The notes: generated from the letters alone by a model not told the origin. DNA of 64,000 nt from Candidatus Pantoea persica (GCF_013753875.1 NZ_SMDS01000017.1:1-64000); one strand, 5' to 3'. Counted from the stretch's first letter, positions 11,005 through 23,004 are shown. Numbers and translations are program-made.

Positions 11005-11053
11005 AGCGCGTTCCAGAATCGGGGCCGCCGAATGCGGCCCGTCGTGCGCTATT

Positions 11054-11443
11054 TTACGCCTGATAAAGCTCCAGTGACAAACCTTTCGGGTCGGCGAAGA
11101 AGGTGCACTGCTTCCCGGTCAGCTCGTCGATGCGGATCGGCTCGCAGGTAACGCCTTTCTCCGCCAGCGTGGCGACAGCCGCCGCGACGTCTGGCACGGC
11201 AAACGCCTAGATGGCGCAGGCCGCAGGCTTTAGGATGGCTGACGCGTGCCGGCGGCAAGGGAAAAGAGAACAGCTCAATGGTGTACTGGCCTTCAGCGCC
11301 AGGTCGCCCTTCCATGAATCGCGCGCCTCGCGATAGTATTCCCCCATCAGCGTGAAGCCGAGTACGTCGTAGTAGAACGCCTTGCTGCGCGCGTAGTCGG
11401 TGGCGATGATAGCGATATGGTGGATATGAGATAACTGCAGCAT
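11054..11443 (-). pseudogene. yaeR: VOC/glyoxalase-like metalloenzyme YaeR, frameshifted
   Basis: Small VOC-fold protein related to glyoxalase I; its substrate is not established. The span is exactly 390 bp, the normal 129 codons plus stop. A one-base deletion near 11296 and a one-base insertion near 11206 put about 30 codons out of frame, and the shifted frame meets TAG at 11207-11209 just before the frame is restored. The N-terminal part (HHIAIIATDYARSKAFYYDV) and the C-terminal part (DPKGLSLELYQA) are otherwise well preserved. The ORF that runs back to 11497 starts too far upstream. Confidence 0.88.
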
Positions 11444-11529
11444 AACGACTCCCTGGCTGTTTTTGCCTATCCTGCAGCGTCTGGCTACGGCTTGCAATGC
11501 GCAATTGTCTGAAGCCGCAGCCTTTTTCG

Positions 11530-13680
11530 CTATTCCGCCCCGTTTTTCAGCACGCGCACCCGGTAGTCGCCCTCTTCCGTCAGCGTGGCGCCGTGAATAT
11601 CGGTTTCAAAGCCGGGATAGTGGCGTCCAATGGTGCAGAGCATCAGCAGGAAGTCGAGCACCGCGCGGCTCTCTTCGGTGATAATCTCGCCCGGCATCAC
11701 CAGCGGCACGCCCGGCGGATAGGGCAGGATCATATTGGCGGAGACGCGTCCCACCAGCTCGCTGAGATCTACCGTTTCCGCCTTGCCCTGCACCTGCTGC
11801 TGAAACGCCTGGTGCGGCGTCATCTTAATCTCCGGCAGCACGTCGAACGCCTTCAGCATCAGGCGCGGCAGATCGTGCTGGCGAATCAGCTGGTGGATGC
11901 CCTGCGCCAGCTTCTGGATGCGCATATTGCGGTAGAAGTCAGGATCTTCGGCGTATAGATCCGGCAGCATGTTTTTCACCCGCAGGTTGAGATCGTAGGC
12001 GCGCTTGAACTCGGTCAGGCCGCGCAGCACGCTCATCGCACGGGTTTTATCAATGCCGATACTAAAGAGAAACAGCAGGTTATAAGGCCCGGTTTTTTCC
12101 ACCACGATGCCGCGCTCGTCGAGGAACTTCGCCACCAGCGCCGCCGGTATCCCCTCTTCCGACATGTCGCCCAGCTTACTCATACCTGGCGTCAAGATAG
12201 TGACCTTGATGGGATCGAGGTACATGTGATCGGCGTCCGCCTGGGTAAAGCCGTGCCACGCCTCTTCGCCCGGCTGGATCGGCCAGCATTCCGCTTCGTC
12301 GACGTGCTCCGGCTGCCAGATATCGAAGAACCAGCTGTCGGACTCCTCGTGCAGCCGCTGGATCTCGCGGCGAAAGTGCAGCGCGCGCTCCACCGAGCGG
12401 TTGATTAGCCGCCTGCCCGGATTGCCGCGCAGCATCGCCGCCGCGGTTTCAATCGACGAGACGATGGCGTAGTTGGGCGAGGTGGTGGTGTGCATTATGT
12501 AGGCTTCGTTAAAGATCTGCTCGTCGTAGTCGCCTTTAATGTGGATCAGTGAGGCCTGAGAAAAGGCGGCCAGCAGCTTATGGGTCGACTGGGTCTCATA
12601 CACCACTTTGCCGGGCGTGCGCTCGCCGCTCATACCGCTCTTGCCCGCATAAATGGGATGAAAGTTGGTATAGGGCACCCAGGCTGAATCGAAATGGATC
12701 GACGGCACCTCCAGCGTCTGCTTGATGTATTGCGTGTTGTAGAGCAGGCCGTCGTAGGTAGAGTTAGTGATGACGGCGTGCACCGGCCAGCTGGCGCGCG
12801 GAGTGGCCGCCACCTTCTGCTCAATGCTGTCGCGGGTAAACTCCCGTTTCGGGATGCCGCCGAGAATGCCGAGCGCGTTGCGCGTCGGCTTCAGCCAGAT
12901 CGGCACGATATCGCTCATCATCAGCAGATGGGTCAGCGATTTATGGCAGTTGCGGTCAATCAACACCGTGCTGCCCGCCGGCGCGGCGTACATGCCGACA
13001 ATTTTATTCGAGGTCGAGGTGCCGTTGGTCACCATATAGCTCTGCTCTGCACCGAAGGTACGGGCGACATAATCCTCCGCCTCGAGATGCGGGCCGGTGT
13101 GATCGAGCAGCGAGCCCAGCTCCGTCACCGAAATCGAAATATCCGCTTTCAGCGTATTAGCGCCGAAAAAGTCGTAAAAGAGGCTGCCGACCGGGCTTTT
13201 CTGAAAGGCGGTGCCGCCCATATGGCCGGGCGTACAGAAAGTGTACTTGCCCTCTTTCACATAGGTGAACAGCGCCCTGGTAAGCGGCGGCGTGATATGG
13301 TCGATGTAGTCGTCGGTGTACCGCCGGATGTGCAGCGCAATATCGTCCGCAACGCTCAGCGCATATTCAAAGAAGTGCAGCGCCATGCGCATTTCATTGA
13401 TGCTGACGTCCATCTGCGAATGGGTGTTGATAAAGGCGTAGAGCGGCAGATGTTCGTTGAGCTGGTTGATATCGGCGCAGAGAGCGGGACTGTTGTGCGC
13501 GCCCCAGTCGAAGATAACGCCGCAGATGCGCGGGTTATGCTCAATCAGCTTTAGCAGGTCATCGATGTTTTTCGGGTAGATGATCTGAAAGCCCTGCTGC
13601 GTCAGCGCCGTATCCAGTTCGCGCAGCGGCTCATCTTTGTAGAAAACGCCGTGCGAACCCATAATCGCCAGAATATTCAA
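11530..13680 (-). CDS. ldcC: Constitutive lysine decarboxylase
   Basis: PLP enzyme converting lysine to cadaverine, giving mild acid resistance and polyamine supply. With the start chosen here it is 716 aa (E. coli 713). The start is TTG at 13678-13680, because GGGAGG (13687-13692) lies 6 nt upstream and the following NILAIMG matches the family N-terminus. An ATG at 13702 lies upstream of that ribosome site and would add 8 residues. The order is an N-terminal wing domain, the PLP core with STHK (Lys near 368), and a C-terminal decarboxylase domain. No lesions. It lies downstream of accA behind a terminator. Confidence 0.93.
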   Translation of the reverse strand: MNILAIMGSHGVFYKDEPLRELDTALTQQGFQIIYPKNIDDLLKLIEHNPRICGVIFDWGAHNSPALCADINQLNEHLPLYAFINTHSQMDVSINEMRMALHFFEYALSVADDIALHIRRYTDDYIDHITPPLTRALFTYVKEGKYTFCTPGHMGGTAFQKSPVGSLFYDFFGANTLKADISISVTELGSLLDHTGPHLEAEDYVARTFGAEQSYMVTNGTSTSNKIVGMYAAPAGSTVLIDRNCHKSLTHLLMMSDIVPIWLKPTRNALGILGGIPKREFTRDSIEQKVAATPRASWPVHAVITNSTYDGLLYNTQYIKQTLEVPSIHFDSAWVPYTNFHPIYAGKSGMSGERTPGKVVYETQSTHKLLAAFSQASLIHIKGDYDEQIFNEAYIMHTTTSPNYAIVSSIETAAAMLRGNPGRRLINRSVERALHFRREIQRLHEESDSWFFDIWQPEHVDEAECWPIQPGEEAWHGFTQADADHMYLDPIKVTILTPGMSKLGDMSEEGIPAALVAKFLDERGIVVEKTGPYNLLFLFSIGIDKTRAMSVLRGLTEFKRAYDLNLRVKNMLPDLYAEDPDFYRNMRIQKLAQGIHQLIRQHDLPRLMLKAFDVLPEIKMTPHQAFQQQVQGKAETVDLSELVGRVSANMILPYPPGVPLVMPGEIITEESRAVLDFLLMLCTIGRHYPGFETDIHGATLTEEGDYRVRVLKNGAE

Positions 13681-13777
13681 TGCGCACCTCCCTTTTATGT
13701 GCACTGTTAAGCATAGCGAAGAGTAGCGGCAGGCTGCTGTCGGAATGCTCCCTCTCTTGCGGCCGTAGCACAGGCAT

Positions 13778-13802
13778 AAAAAAAGCGGACCGGAGTCCGC
13801 TT
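13778..13802 (-). terminator. Rho-independent terminator after accA
   Basis: The minus strand reads AGCGGAC / GTCCGCT with a TCCG loop, then TTTTTTT. It closes the long core operon before ldcC. Confidence 0.85.
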
Positions 13803-13819
13803 ATCAGGCTTTTGCGCGC

Positions 13820-14776
13820 TTACGAGTAGCCGTAGCTCATCAGACGCTGATAGCGACGGTCGAGCATCTCTTCAGTGCTCAGCGCGTCCAGATCGGCGAG
13901 ATCCGCCAGTAGCTGGTTTTTCAGCGACAGCGCCATATCCACCGGCTGGCGATGCGCGCCGCCCAGCGGTTCTGGAATAATCGAGTCGATCAGCTTCAGC
14001 TCTTTCAGGCGGTTGGCCGTAATGCCCATCGCCTCCGCCGCCAGCGGGGCTTTATCCGCGCTTTTCCACAGAATCGAGGCGCAGCCTTCCGGCGAAATCA
14101 CCGAGTAGGTGCTGTACTGCAACATATTCACCTTGTCGCCGACGCCAATCGCCAGTGCGCCGCCGGAGCCGCCTTCGCCGATCACGGTACAGATCACCGG
14201 AATTTTCAGGCCGGACATTTCGCGCAGGTTACGGGCGATCGCTTCCGACTGGCCGCGCTCTTCCGCGCCCACGCCCGGATAGGCGCCCGGCGTGTCGATA
14301 AAGGTGATCAGCGGCATTTTAAAGCGCTCGGCCATCTCCATCAGGCGCAGCGCTTTGCGGTAGCCTTCCGGCGCCGGCATGCCGAAGTTGCGGCGGATTT
14401 TCTCTTTGGTTTCGCGACCTTTTTGATGACCAATGATCATGACCGGGCGACCGTCGAGACGGGCGATGCCGCCAACGATCGCTTTGTCGTCAGCGTAGGC
14501 GCGATCGCCAGCCAGCTCGTCAAAGTCGTCAAAAGCGTTGCGAACGTAATCCAGCGTATAGGGACGCAGCGGATGACGTGCCAGCTGTGCGACCTGCCAT
14601 GCGCCTAAATCGGCGAAGATTTTACGCGTCAGCTCTACGCTTTTCTCGCGCAGACGCTGCACTTCCTCGTCCAGATTAATATGTTTATCATCCTGACGGC
14701 CAATCGACGTCAGCGAATCGATTTTCGCCTCCAGTTCTGCGATTGGCTGTTCAAAATCTAAGTAATTAAGACTCAT
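13820..14776 (-). CDS. accA: Acetyl-CoA carboxylase carboxyltransferase subunit alpha
   Basis: With AccD it transfers carboxyl from biotin to acetyl-CoA, the first step of fatty acid synthesis. It is 318 aa (E. coli 319). The N-terminal helix pair ([19 protein letters not shown]) and the crotonase-like core with the [12 protein letters not shown] oxyanion region are intact. It lies 12 bp downstream of dnaE, so the two are co-transcribed at the end of the lpx-dnaE operon. Confidence 0.97.
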   Translation of the reverse strand: MSLNYLDFEQPIAELEAKIDSLTSIGRQDDKHINLDEEVQRLREKSVELTRKIFADLGAWQVAQLARHPLRPYTLDYVRNAFDDFDELAGDRAYADDKAIVGGIARLDGRPVMIIGHQKGRETKEKIRRNFGMPAPEGYRKALRLMEMAERFKMPLITFIDTPGAYPGVGAEERGQSEAIARNLREMSGLKIPVICTVIGEGGSGGALAIGVGDKVNMLQYSTYSVISPEGCASILWKSADKAPLAAEAMGITANRLKELKLIDSIIPEPLGGAHRQPVDMALSLKNQLLADLADLDALSTEEMLDRRYQRLMSYGYS

Positions 14777-14788
14777 AATGTTCCTGTT

Positions 14789-17700
14789 TTAGTCAAACTC
14801 CAGTTCAACCTGCTCCGACCCTATCAACGAGCGTAAATCGTTGAGCAGGCGATCGCTGGGCGAAATACGCCACGCTGCACCAAAGCGTAGCTTCGCTCGC
14901 GCATCGGCTCTCTGATAGTAGAGATTCACCGGAATCGTCCCCGAGCGATAGGGCTCAAGAGACTGGCGGAGCCGGTCTAATAGCTGGTCATCAATTTGCC
15001 TATCCGTCAGCGAGATAGCAAGTCCACGCGCGTATTTTTCGCGCGCTTCGTCAATATCCATGACTTCTCGGGCGGTCATTTTAAGGCCGCCGCTGAAGTC
15101 ATCAAAGCTGACCTGTCCGCTGACGATCAGGATACGGTCTTTCTTCAGCAGCTGCTGGTACTGATCTAACGCATCGGTAAATAACATCACTTCCAGACGG
15201 CCGGAACGGTCGTCCAGAGTACAGATACCAATTCGGTTGCCGCGCTTGGTCACCATCACGCGCGCCGCCACCACCAGCCCGGCGGCGACGGTAATTTTAC
15301 CACACTCGGTGGGATGCATGTCCTTCAGGCGCATGCCGCCCACGTAGCGCTCAATCTCTTTCAGATACTGGTTGATCGGGTGGCCGGTCAGATAGAGGCC
15401 GAGCGTTTCGCGCTCGCCGTCAAGCTGCACCTGCTCGGGCCACGGCGTCACGCTGGCGTAGGATTTATCTACCTGCTCCGGCTCTTCCGCCAGCACGCCG
15501 AACATGTCCGCCTGGCCAATCGCCTCCGCTTTGGCGTGCTGATCCGCCGCCTTCAGCGCGTTGCTGAGGGAGCTCATCAGCGCCGCGCGGTGCGGCCCGA
15601 GGCGATCGAAGGCGCCCGACATGATCAGCTTCTCCATCACGCGGCGGTTGATCTTTTTGGTATCGGTGCGCGCGCAGAGATCGAACAGCTCGCGGAAGTA
15701 GCCATCCTGGTTGCGCGCCTCGAGGAGCGCTTCGATCGGCCCTTCGCCGACCCCTTTGATCGCGCCAATGCCGTAGACGATCTCGCCGTCGTCGTTGACG
15801 TGGAACTGATAGAGGCCGGAGTTGATATCCGGCGGCAGCACTTTCAGCCCCATGCGCCAGCACTCGTCCACCAAGCCAACCACCTTCTCGGTGTTATCCA
15901 TATCGGCGGTCATCACCGCCGCCATAAATTCGGCCGGATAGTGCGCCTTCAGCCACAGCGTCTGGTAGGAAACCAACGCGTAGGCGGCGGAGTGCGATTT
16001 GTTAAAGCCGTAGCTGGCAAACTTTTCCACCAGGCCGAAGATCTTCATCGACAGCTCGCCGTCGATGCCCATGCTTTCCGCGCCCTCTTTAAACACCGAG
16101 CGCTGCTTGGCCATCTCCTCCGGTTTCTTTTTCCCCATGGCGCGACGCAGCATATCCGCGCCGCCCAGCGTATAGCCGGAGAGCACCTGGGCTATCTGCA
16201 TCACCTGTTCCTGATAGAGGATGATGCCGTAGGTCGGCTGCAGCACTGGCTTCAGGCTCTCATGCTGCCACTGGATATCGGGATAGGAGATCGCCTCGCG
16301 CCCGTGCTTACGGTCGATAAAGTTATCCACCATGCCCGACTGCAGCGGGCCGGGACGAAACAGCGCCACCAGTGCGATCATATCTTCAAAGCAGTCCGGC
16401 TTCAGGCGCTTGATCAAGTCTTTCATGCCGCGCGATTCAAGCTGGAACACCGCCGTGGTTTCCGCGCGCTGCAGCATATCGAAGCTTTTTTTATCATCCA
16501 GCGGGATGGCGGTGATATCGATCGGCGGCAGCCCCTGCTTTTCGCGTCGCGGATTGATCATCTTCATCGCCCAGTCGATGATGGTGAGCGTGCGCAGACC
16601 GAGGAAGTCAAACTTCACCAGACCGGCGTACTCCACGTCGTTCTTGTCGAACTGCGTCACCGGATGATTGCCGTTTTCGTCGCAGTAGAGCGGCGCAAAG
16701 GCAGTAATTTTCGTCGGGGCGATCACTACCCCACCGGCGTGCTTGCCGGCGTTGCGCGTCACACCTTCCAGCTTGCGCGCCATGTCGATCAGCGCCTTGA
16801 CCTCTTCGTCCGCGTCGTACATCTCCGGCAGCTGCGGCTCGACGGCGAACGCTTTCTCCAGCGTCATGCCGGGATCTGGCGGGATCAGCTTGGATATGCG
16901 ATCGACGAAGCCGTAGGAATGGCCGAGCACGCGGCCGACGTCGCGGATGACCGCTTTCGCCGCCATGGTGCCGAAGGTAATGATCTGCGACACCGCCTCG
17001 CGGCCATACATTTCGGCGACGTGATCGATCACCTGATCGCGCTTTTCCATGCAGAAGTCGACGTCGAAGTCGGGCATTGAGACGCGTTCCGGGTTAAGAA
17101 AGCGTTCGAACAGCAGATCGAACTCCAGCGGATCGAGATCGGTAATTTTCAGCGCGTAGGCGACCAGCGAGCCGGCGCCGGAACCGCGTCCTGGCCCCAC
17201 CGGAATGCCGTTGTCCTTCGACCACTGGATAAACTCCATCACGATCAGGAAATAGCCGGGGAAGCCCATCTGGTTGATAACGTTGAGTTCCACTTCCAGA
17301 CGTTCGTCATATTCAGGACGCTTCTGCGCACGCACTTCCGGATCGGGAAAGAGAAACTCCAGGCGCTCTTCCAGCCCTTCGCGCGACTTCATCACCAGAA
17401 AATCTGCGGTGCTCATGTCGCCGGTCGGGAACTGCGGCAGAAAGTACTCGCCGAGGCGCACCGTGACGTTGCAGCGCTTAGCAATCTCTACGCTGTTTTC
17501 CAGCGCTTCCGGGATGTCCGAAAACAGCTCGCACATCTCCTCTTCACTGCGCATATATTGCTGAGGACTGTAGTTGCGCGGGCGCTTGGGATCGTCAAGG
17601 GTGTAGCCGTTGTGAATGGCGACGCGAATTTCGTGCGCGTCGAAATCCTCTTCGTTAATAAAGCAAACTTCGTTGGTGGCGACCACCGGCACGCCTTCGG

Positions 17701-18271
17701 CGATGGCAAGCTCCACCGCGGCGTGCAGATAGCTCTCTTCGTCCGGGCGCCCGGTGCGCGTCAGCTCAAGGTAGTAGCGATTCGGGAAGTGCTCCTGATA
17801 GAAGCTCAGGCACTGCGCCACCAGCGCGCTGTTGCCACGCAGCAGGCTGCGACCGACGTCGCCGCGGCGGCCGCCGGAAAGCAGGATTAACCCCTCACCC
17901 AGCTCCACCAGCCAGTCACGGTCGATAACCGGCCCGGCAAAGCCGTAGCCGCGCTGATAGGCGCGGGAGATCAGCAGCGTCAGGTTTTGATAGCCGACGT
18001 TGTTGGCGGCGAGCACCGTCAGCTGCGCCAGCTCATCGCCCATCAGCTCGCTGGCGACGTTGAAGTCCGCGCCGATAATCGGTTTGATCCCCGCGCCGTG
18101 CGCGCTGCCGTAGAAGCGCACCAGCCCGCACAGGTTGGTGAAGTCCGTAATGGCGATAGCCGGCATGCCGAGCGCAGCCGCCTTTTTGACCAGCGGCCCG
18201 GTTTTCGCCAGGCCATCGACCATTGAGTAATCACTGTGAACGCGCAGATGTATAAAACGAGGTTCAGCCAT
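14789..18271 (-). CDS. dnaE: DNA polymerase III alpha subunit
   Basis: Replicative polymerase catalytic subunit, 1160 aa, identical in length to E. coli. It starts with a PHP domain ([11 protein letters not shown]). The palm carries the catalytic aspartates Asp401, Asp403 (PDFDVDF) and a third near 555. A helix-hairpin-helix, an OB-fold domain (about 990-1075) and the C-terminal tau-binding region follow. The uninterrupted 3.5-kb frame shows strong purifying selection in a region where neighbours are decaying. It lies 28 bp downstream of rnhB. Confidence 0.98.
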   Translation of the reverse strand: MAEPRFIHLRVHSDYSMVDGLAKTGPLVKKAAALGMPAIAITDFTNLCGLVRFYGSAHGAGIKPIIGADFNVASELMGDELAQLTVLAANNVGYQNLTLLISRAYQRGYGFAGPVIDRDWLVELGEGLILLSGGRRGDVGRSLLRGNSALVAQCLSFYQEHFPNRYYLELTRTGRPDEESYLHAAVELAIAEGVPVVATNEVCFINEEDFDAHEIRVAIHNGYTLDDPKRPRNYSPQQYMRSEEEMCELFSDIPEALENSVEIAKRCNVTVRLGEYFLPQFPTGDMSTADFLVMKSREGLEERLEFLFPDPEVRAQKRPEYDERLEVELNVINQMGFPGYFLIVMEFIQWSKDNGIPVGPGRGSGAGSLVAYALKITDLDPLEFDLLFERFLNPERVSMPDFDVDFCMEKRDQVIDHVAEMYGREAVSQIITFGTMAAKAVIRDVGRVLGHSYGFVDRISKLIPPDPGMTLEKAFAVEPQLPEMYDADEEVKALIDMARKLEGVTRNAGKHAGGVVIAPTKITAFAPLYCDENGNHPVTQFDKNDVEYAGLVKFDFLGLRTLTIIDWAMKMINPRREKQGLPPIDITAIPLDDKKSFDMLQRAETTAVFQLESRGMKDLIKRLKPDCFEDMIALVALFRPGPLQSGMVDNFIDRKHGREAISYPDIQWQHESLKPVLQPTYGIILYQEQVMQIAQVLSGYTLGGADMLRRAMGKKKPEEMAKQRSVFKEGAESMGIDGELSMKIFGLVEKFASYGFNKSHSAAYALVSYQTLWLKAHYPAEFMAAVMTADMDNTEKVVGLVDECWRMGLKVLPPDINSGLYQFHVNDDGEIVYGIGAIKGVGEGPIEALLEARNQDGYFRELFDLCARTDTKKINRRVMEKLIMSGAFDRLGPHRAALMSSLSNALKAADQHAKAEAIGQADMFGVLAEEPEQVDKSYASVTPWPEQVQLDGERETLGLYLTGHPINQYLKEIERYVGGMRLKDMHPTECGKITVAAGLVVAARVMVTKRGNRIGICTLDDRSGRLEVMLFTDALDQYQQLLKKDRILIVSGQVSFDDFSGGLKMTAREVMDIDEAREKYARGLAISLTDRQIDDQLLDRLRQSLEPYRSGTIPVNLYYQRADARAKLRFGAAWRISPSDRLLNDLRSLIGSEQVELEFD

Positions 18272-18299
18272 ATCATTTTCCGGTTAAAACAGCATCAGG

Positions 18300-18929
18300 C
18301 TATGAAAGCGTTGTCGGCTGGCCTGCGGCCAGCACGTCGGCATCAATCAGGGCGTTGCGCACCGGCGCAAAGCTGCGACGATGGTGCGGCGTGGCGCCGT
18401 GTTGCGTCAGTTTTTCCATATGCAGCGCCGTGGGATAGCCTTTGTGCTGCGCAAAGCCATAGTCAGGAAACAGCAAATCCAGCGCCGCCATTTCCCGGTC
18501 GCGCGTCACCTTAGCGATAATCGACGCCGCGCTGATTTCGGCCACCAGGCTATCGCCCTTCACCACCGCCTGCGACGGCATCGGCAGCGCGGGACAGCGG
18601 TTGCCGTCCACCAGCACGAAATCGGGCGTGATGGCCAGACCAGCCACCGCGCGCTGCATCGCCAGCATCGTGGCATGCAGAATATTGATCTGGTCAATCT
18701 CCTGCGGCTCGGCGCGCCCCAAGCTCCACGCCAGCGCTTTATCTTTGATCTCGTCGAACAGGGCGAGACGGCGCTTTTCCGACAGTTTTTTCGAGTCGGC
18801 CAGCCCCTTGATCGGGTTAGCGGGATCGAGGATCACCGCCGCCGTCACCACCGCACCGACCAGCGGGCCGCGACCCACTTCGTCAACGCCCGCAATTAGA
18901 CGGGCGTCAGGATAGATAAAATCAGCCAT
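18300..18929 (-). CDS. rnhB: Ribonuclease HII
   Basis: Removes ribonucleotides from DNA by nicking 5' to the embedded ribonucleotide. It is 209 aa, with a C-terminal extension of about 11 residues relative to E. coli. The start is ATG 18927-18929 (MADFIYP), which overlaps lpxB by 8 bp; a longer reading to 19037 would run deep into lpxB. Active-site acidic residues Asp16 and Glu17 ([10 protein letters not shown]) and the Asp in LVDGNRCP are present. It uses one of the few TAG stops among the intact genes. Confidence 0.95.
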   Translation of the reverse strand: MADFIYPDARLIAGVDEVGRGPLVGAVVTAAVILDPANPIKGLADSKKLSEKRRLALFDEIKDKALAWSLGRAEPQEIDQINILHATMLAMQRAVAGLAITPDFVLVDGNRCPALPMPSQAVVKGDSLVAEISAASIIAKVTRDREMAALDLLFPDYGFAQHKGYPTALHMEKLTQHGATPHHRRSFAPVRNALIDADVLAAGQPTTLS

Positions 18930-20070
18930 TGGCGATCTCCAGTACGGCGTCCGCTGCCTGTTCGTCGGCGTTCCAGCGGATCTGCTGATGCAGCTCACTG
19001 AAGGTCGCCAGCAGCGCATCGCGCTCTGGCCCGGCATGCAGCAGCGGCTCTAGCGCCGCCGCCAGTGCGTGCGGTTCGCACTCCTCCTGTAGCAGCTCTT
19101 TCACCAGCTCGCGTCCCGCCAGCAGATTCGGCAGCGAGACGTAAGGCGTCTTCACCAGCCGCTTCGCCAGCCAGAAGGTCGTGGGCCTCATACGGTAGCC
19201 GACCACCATCGGGCATTTTGCCAGCATACACTCCAGCGCGGCAGTGCCGGATGCCAGAATCGCGGCGTCGCTCGCAATCATCGCTTCGCACCCCTTGCCG
19301 TTCAGCAGGTGCATCGGCAATTCCGGGGCGATATCGGCTTTGATCTGCTCGAACTGCGCGCGATGCTTCACATTAACCAGCGGCACCACAATCTCTAGCG
19401 CCGGATAGCGCATGCGCAGCAGCTGTGCCGCCTGCAGAAAATCGGCGCTGAGCATCTCCACTTCCAGATGGCGGCTGCCGGGCAGCAGCGCCAGGCAGAT
19501 CGCCCCGTCGGCGATGCCGAGTTCGCGACGCGGCGCCAGCTTGTCCGGCTGCAGCGGCATCGCGTCCGCCATGGTATGGCCGATAAAGCGGCACGGCACG
19601 TTATAGCGATCGTAGAAGGCTTTTTCAAACGGCAGAAAGGCTAGCACCAGATTGGTGTTGCGGCCGATCTTAAATACGCGCTTTTGCCGCCACGCCCAGA
19701 CCGACGGGCTGACGTAGTGAATAGTGCGGATGCCGTTGCGCTTCAACCGTCCTTCCAGCGTGATATTGAAATCGGGCGCGTCGATGCCTACGAAAACGTC
19801 CGGCTGAAGTTCGGTAAAGCGCTGCGTCAGGTCGCGGCCGATTTTCATCAGGCGCGGCAGACGACCCAGCACTTCAACGATGCCCATCACCGCCAGCTCT
19901 TCCATCTCATACCAGGTTTCGCAGCCTTCGGCCTGCATGCGCGGGCCGGCCACGCCGACAAAGCGGGCGTCAGGATGGCGTGTTTTGAGCACGTGGATCA
20001 GGCCGGCGCCAAGAATATCGCCGGAGGTTTCTCCGGCGACCAGGGCTATAGTAAGGGGACGCACTGACAT
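18922..20070 (-). CDS. lpxB: Lipid A disaccharide synthase
   Basis: Inner-membrane-associated GT-B glycosyltransferase that joins UDP-2,3-diacylglucosamine to lipid X. It is 382 aa, as in E. coli. The N-terminal GETSGD motif (residues 13-18) and the C-terminal donor-binding region are intact. It lies 3 bp after lpxA and overlaps rnhB, in the order lpxD-fabZ-lpxA-lpxB-rnhB-dnaE-accA. Confidence 0.97.
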   Translation of the reverse strand: MSVRPLTIALVAGETSGDILGAGLIHVLKTRHPDARFVGVAGPRMQAEGCETWYEMEELAVMGIVEVLGRLPRLMKIGRDLTQRFTELQPDVFVGIDAPDFNITLEGRLKRNGIRTIHYVSPSVWAWRQKRVFKIGRNTNLVLAFLPFEKAFYDRYNVPCRFIGHTMADAMPLQPDKLAPRRELGIADGAICLALLPGSRHLEVEMLSADFLQAAQLLRMRYPALEIVVPLVNVKHRAQFEQIKADIAPELPMHLLNGKGCEAMIASDAAILASGTAALECMLAKCPMVVGYRMRPTTFWLAKRLVKTPYVSLPNLLAGRELVKELLQEECEPHALAAALEPLLHAGPERDALLATFSELHQQIRWNADEQAADAVLEIANG

Positions 20071-20073
20071 TGA

Positions 20074-20862
20074 TTAACGAATTAACCCACGCGTAGAACG
20101 GGCAAAGAAGTCGTAGAACGGCTGCACTTCGCTATGCTGCTGCGCCAGCGCTTCGATCTCCGGCTTCGCTTCGTCCAACGTTTTATTGCTGCGGTAAAGG
20201 ATTTTGTAGGCGTTGCGGATGCCATGCAGCGCCTCTTTGCTGAAGCCGCGACGCTTCAGGCCCTCAATGTTGATGCCGAACGGCGTCGCGTGGTTGCCCT
20301 GCGCGATCACATACGGCGGCACATCCTGCGCGACGCCTGAACAACCGCCTACCATCACGTGCGCGCCGATGGTGCACCACTGATGCACCGACGTCATGCC
20401 GCCGATAATCACAAAGTCGTCCACGGTGACGTGGCCGCCCAGCGTAGCATTGTTAGCGAAGATGCAGCGGTTGCCGATCACGCAGTCGTGCGCGATATGG
20501 GCGTTCACCATTAGCAGGTTATCGCTGCCGACAGTAGTGACGCCGCCGCCCTGCACGGTGCCGCGATGAATGGTGACGCTTTCGCGAATGCGGTTGCGAT
20601 CGCCGACTTCAACACGCGTCGGCTCGCCCGCATATTTCAGGTCCTGATTCACTTCGCCGATTGAGGCGAACTGATAGATCTGGTTATCTTTCCCGATGCG
20701 CGTGTGGCCGTTGACGACCACGTGCGATTTCAGGACCGTGCCCTCACCGATCTCCGCATGGGCGCCAATAAAGCAGAACGGACCGATGTGAATATTGGGA
20801 CCGATAACGGCCCCTTCTTCGATGACGGCACTGGTATGGATGGTGGCGGTTGGATCAATCAC
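20074..20862 (-). CDS. lpxA: UDP-N-acetylglucosamine O-acyltransferase
   Basis: First enzyme of lipid A synthesis, transferring a hydroxyacyl chain from acyl carrier protein to UDP-GlcNAc. It is 262 aa, the E. coli length. A left-handed parallel beta-helix of hexapeptide repeats fills the N-terminal two thirds. The catalytic His125 and neighbouring His122 (NAHIAHD) are present. The GGVTT and GNRCIFAN stretches are family hallmarks. It sits 3 bp from both fabZ and lpxB. Confidence 0.97.
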   Translation of the reverse strand: MIDPTATIHTSAVIEEGAVIGPNIHIGPFCFIGAHAEIGEGTVLKSHVVVNGHTRIGKDNQIYQFASIGEVNQDLKYAGEPTRVEVGDRNRIRESVTIHRGTVQGGGVTTVGSDNLLMVNAHIAHDCVIGNRCIFANNATLGGHVTVDDFVIIGGMTSVHQWCTIGAHVMVGGCSGVAQDVPPYVIAQGNHATPFGINIEGLKRRGFSKEALHGIRNAYKILYRSNKTLDEAKPEIEALAQQHSEVQPFYDFFARSTRGLIR

Positions 20863-20865
20863 AGA

Positions 20866-21321
20866 TTATGCCTCCCGGCTACGGGCACACATCATGGTCG
20901 CTTCACAGACAATCTTGCCGTCAACGGTCGCCACGCCCTTAAAGCGCGTCAAACCGCGGCGGGTTTTCTCGAATGTCACTTCCATAATCATTTGATCGCC
21001 TGGCACGACCGGACGTTTGAAACGGGCTTCGTCGATACCGGCGAAATAGTAGAGTTCGCCCGGCTCCAGTTTACCGACGCTTTTAAACGCCAGGATACCG
21101 GTGGCCTGAGCCATGGCTTCAAGGATCAGAACGCCCGGGAAAATCGGTTTACCAGGGAAATGCCCCTGGAAAAACGGTTCGTTTACAGAGACGTTCTTTA
21201 CCGCGCGCAGATACTTGTGCTCTTCAAACTCCAGCACGCGATCAACCAGCAAAAACGGGTAGCGGTGCGGCAGCAGCTCTAAAATTTCTTCAATTTTCAG
21301 AGTATGAGTTTCAGTAGTCAA
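20866..21321 (-). CDS. fabZ: 3-hydroxyacyl-[acyl-carrier-protein] dehydratase FabZ
   Basis: Hot-dog-fold dehydratase of type II fatty acid elongation. It competes with LpxC/LpxA for hydroxymyristoyl-ACP and so balances phospholipid and LPS. The length is 151 aa, as in E. coli. The catalytic His54 (GHFPG) and Glu68 (LILEAMAQ) are present. The 153-bp gap to lpxD is slightly larger than in E. coli and holds no gene that I can see. Confidence 0.97.
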   Translation of the reverse strand: MTTETHTLKIEEILELLPHRYPFLLVDRVLEFEEHKYLRAVKNVSVNEPFFQGHFPGKPIFPGVLILEAMAQATGILAFKSVGKLEPGELYYFAGIDEARFKRPVVPGDQMIMEVTFEKTRRGLTRFKGVATVDGKIVCEATMMCARSREA

Positions 21322-21474
21322 AATACTCTTCCTGTCCTAAAAAATCTGATGACATCAATAACACGGCCTGCACGGATCACCAAGATCCTCCGCAGGCCGA
21401 AATCGGTTCAATGGCGCCGGGCTTTCCTGCTTTGCAGTTTTTATTGGAAAAGCCGGTCGCATGTGGGATGGCGT

Positions 21475-22503
21475 TTAGTCGTCTTTTTTGCCGACCTTCC
21501 GCTCGATGGCTTTTAAGCGCTTGCTCATGTCATCGATGTTCATCACCAGCGCTGCAGTTTTGCGCCAGGTTTTGTTGGGTTGTAGCGGGATGCCCGACGA
21601 GTATACCCCAGGCTCTGTGATAGGACGCATAACCATGCCCATACCGGTCACAGTCACCTTGTCACAGATTTCCATATGGCCGTTAATGACGCTGGCACCG
21701 CCAATCATACAGTAACGTCCAATTTTCAAACTACCCGCCATGATCACACCACCCGCTACCGCGGTGTTGTCGCCAATAACCACGTTGTGTGCGATCTGAC
21801 ACTGGTTGTCTATGATAACACCATTGCCAATCAGAGTGTTATCCAGCGCGCCACGATCGATGGTGGTACAGGCGCCAATTTCCACGCGATCGCGGATAAT
21901 AACAGCGCCAAGCTGAGGAATTTTCACCCAATTGCCGCGATCGTTGGCATAGCCGAAACCATCCGCGCCAATAACGGTGCCAGACTGAATCAGACAATCC
22001 TGACCGATTTCAATTTCGTGATAGACGGTGACGTTGGCCCAGAGACGGCTGTTGTTGCCGATGCGCGTCTTTTTACCGACGAAGCAGCCGGCGCCGATCA
22101 CCACGTTGTCGCCCAGCACCACGTCAGATTCGATCACCGCGTTGGCGCCGATCGAGACGTTTTGCCCGAGCTGCGCGCTGGGATCGATTACCGCACTCGG
22201 CGCGATGTTCTGCACCGGCTGCGGCGTAGTATCCAGCAGCTGCGCCATGCGCGCGTAGGTCAGATAGGGGTTTTTCACTACCAGCGCGGCCGAGTGGCAC
22301 CACTCCAGATCCGCTTCCGTCAGCACCACGGCCGAAGCCTGACACTGTGCGAGCTGCTCGCGGTAGCGGCTGTTGCTGAGAAATGTGATTTGGCCGGTTC
22401 GGGCGGATTGCATAGAAGCAATGCCGGAGATGGCGAGGTCGCCATCTCCGTGCAATTCTGCATCCAACTGCTGGGCTAAATCAGCCAGTCGAATTGATGA
22501 CAT
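21475..22503 (-). CDS. lpxD: UDP-3-O-(3-hydroxymyristoyl)glucosamine N-acyltransferase
   Basis: Third acyl-transfer step of lipid A synthesis. It is 342 aa (E. coli 341). A small N-terminal uridine-binding domain (1-100) precedes the hexapeptide beta-helix, with catalytic His in [13 protein letters not shown] near residue 240. A C-terminal helical extension ends in KVGKKDD. Its start lies 3 bp after the skp stop, so the two are co-transcribed. Confidence 0.97.
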   Translation of the reverse strand: MSSIRLADLAQQLDAELHGDGDLAISGIASMQSARTGQITFLSNSRYREQLAQCQASAVVLTEADLEWCHSAALVVKNPYLTYARMAQLLDTTPQPVQNIAPSAVIDPSAQLGQNVSIGANAVIESDVVLGDNVVIGAGCFVGKKTRIGNNSRLWANVTVYHEIEIGQDCLIQSGTVIGADGFGYANDRGNWVKIPQLGAVIIRDRVEIGACTTIDRGALDNTLIGNGVIIDNQCQIAHNVVIGDNTAVAGGVIMAGSLKIGRYCMIGGASVINGHMEICDKVTVTGMGMVMRPITEPGVYSSGIPLQPNKTWRKTAALVMNIDDMSKRLKAIERKVGKKDD

Positions 22504-22506
22504 CGA

Positions 22507-23004
22507 TTATTTAACCTGTTTCAGCACGTCAGCGGTAATGTCTTTCGCGTTTGCCGCGTAAGCCACTGCTTTGGCATCAATCACCATGTCATAACCGTCA
22601 TCATCCGCCACTTTCTTCACGGCGTCCTGAATACGGCTCAGCAGCTTGTTGCGCTCTTCCATCTGGCGACGGTGATTGTCCTGCTCGAACGCCTTCGCTT
22701 TAGAAGAGAAAGCTTCGCGCTGTGATATGATGTCTTTTTCCATGCGGCTGCGATCGCTGGCCTTCATGGTTGAGCCATCGCGCTGAAGACGCTGCATTTT
22801 GGTCTGCAGGTCACGCTCCTGGCTCTGCAGCTCAGTGGTGCGGCCTTTGAACTCGTTTTCCAGCTGTTTAGCAACGGTCGCACGTTGCGGTAACTGTTGG
22901 AAAATGCTAGACACGTTTACCACTGCGATTTTGTCAGCAGCCTGAGCGCCTACGGAAACGGCTAATGCAAGACCCAGACCTGCAGCGCACAACAACTTTT
23001 TCAC
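22507..23004 (-). CDS. skp: Periplasmic chaperone Skp (OmpH)
   Basis: Trimeric holdase that carries unfolded outer membrane proteins across the periplasm to BamA. It is 165 aa (E. coli 161). A signal peptide of about 22 residues ends at AQA-ADK. The tentacle helices at about 50-130 are rich in Lys, Arg, Glu and Gln. It sits immediately downstream of bamA, 112 bp apart. Intact. Confidence 0.96.
   Translation of the reverse strand: MKKLLCAAGLGLALAVSVGAQAADKIAVVNVSSIFQQLPQRATVAKQLENEFKGRTTELQSQERDLQTKMQRLQRDGSTMKASDRSRMEKDIISQREAFSSKAKAFEQDNHRRQMEERNKLLSRIQDAVKKVADDDGYDMVIDAKAVAYAANAKDITADVLKQVK

Noticed and set aside
15314..17080. 588-codon plus-strand frame opposite dnaE
   Set aside because: It is a shadow frame from GC-rich codons; its composition (His, Arg, Val rich) is typical of antisense reading and there is no start signal.
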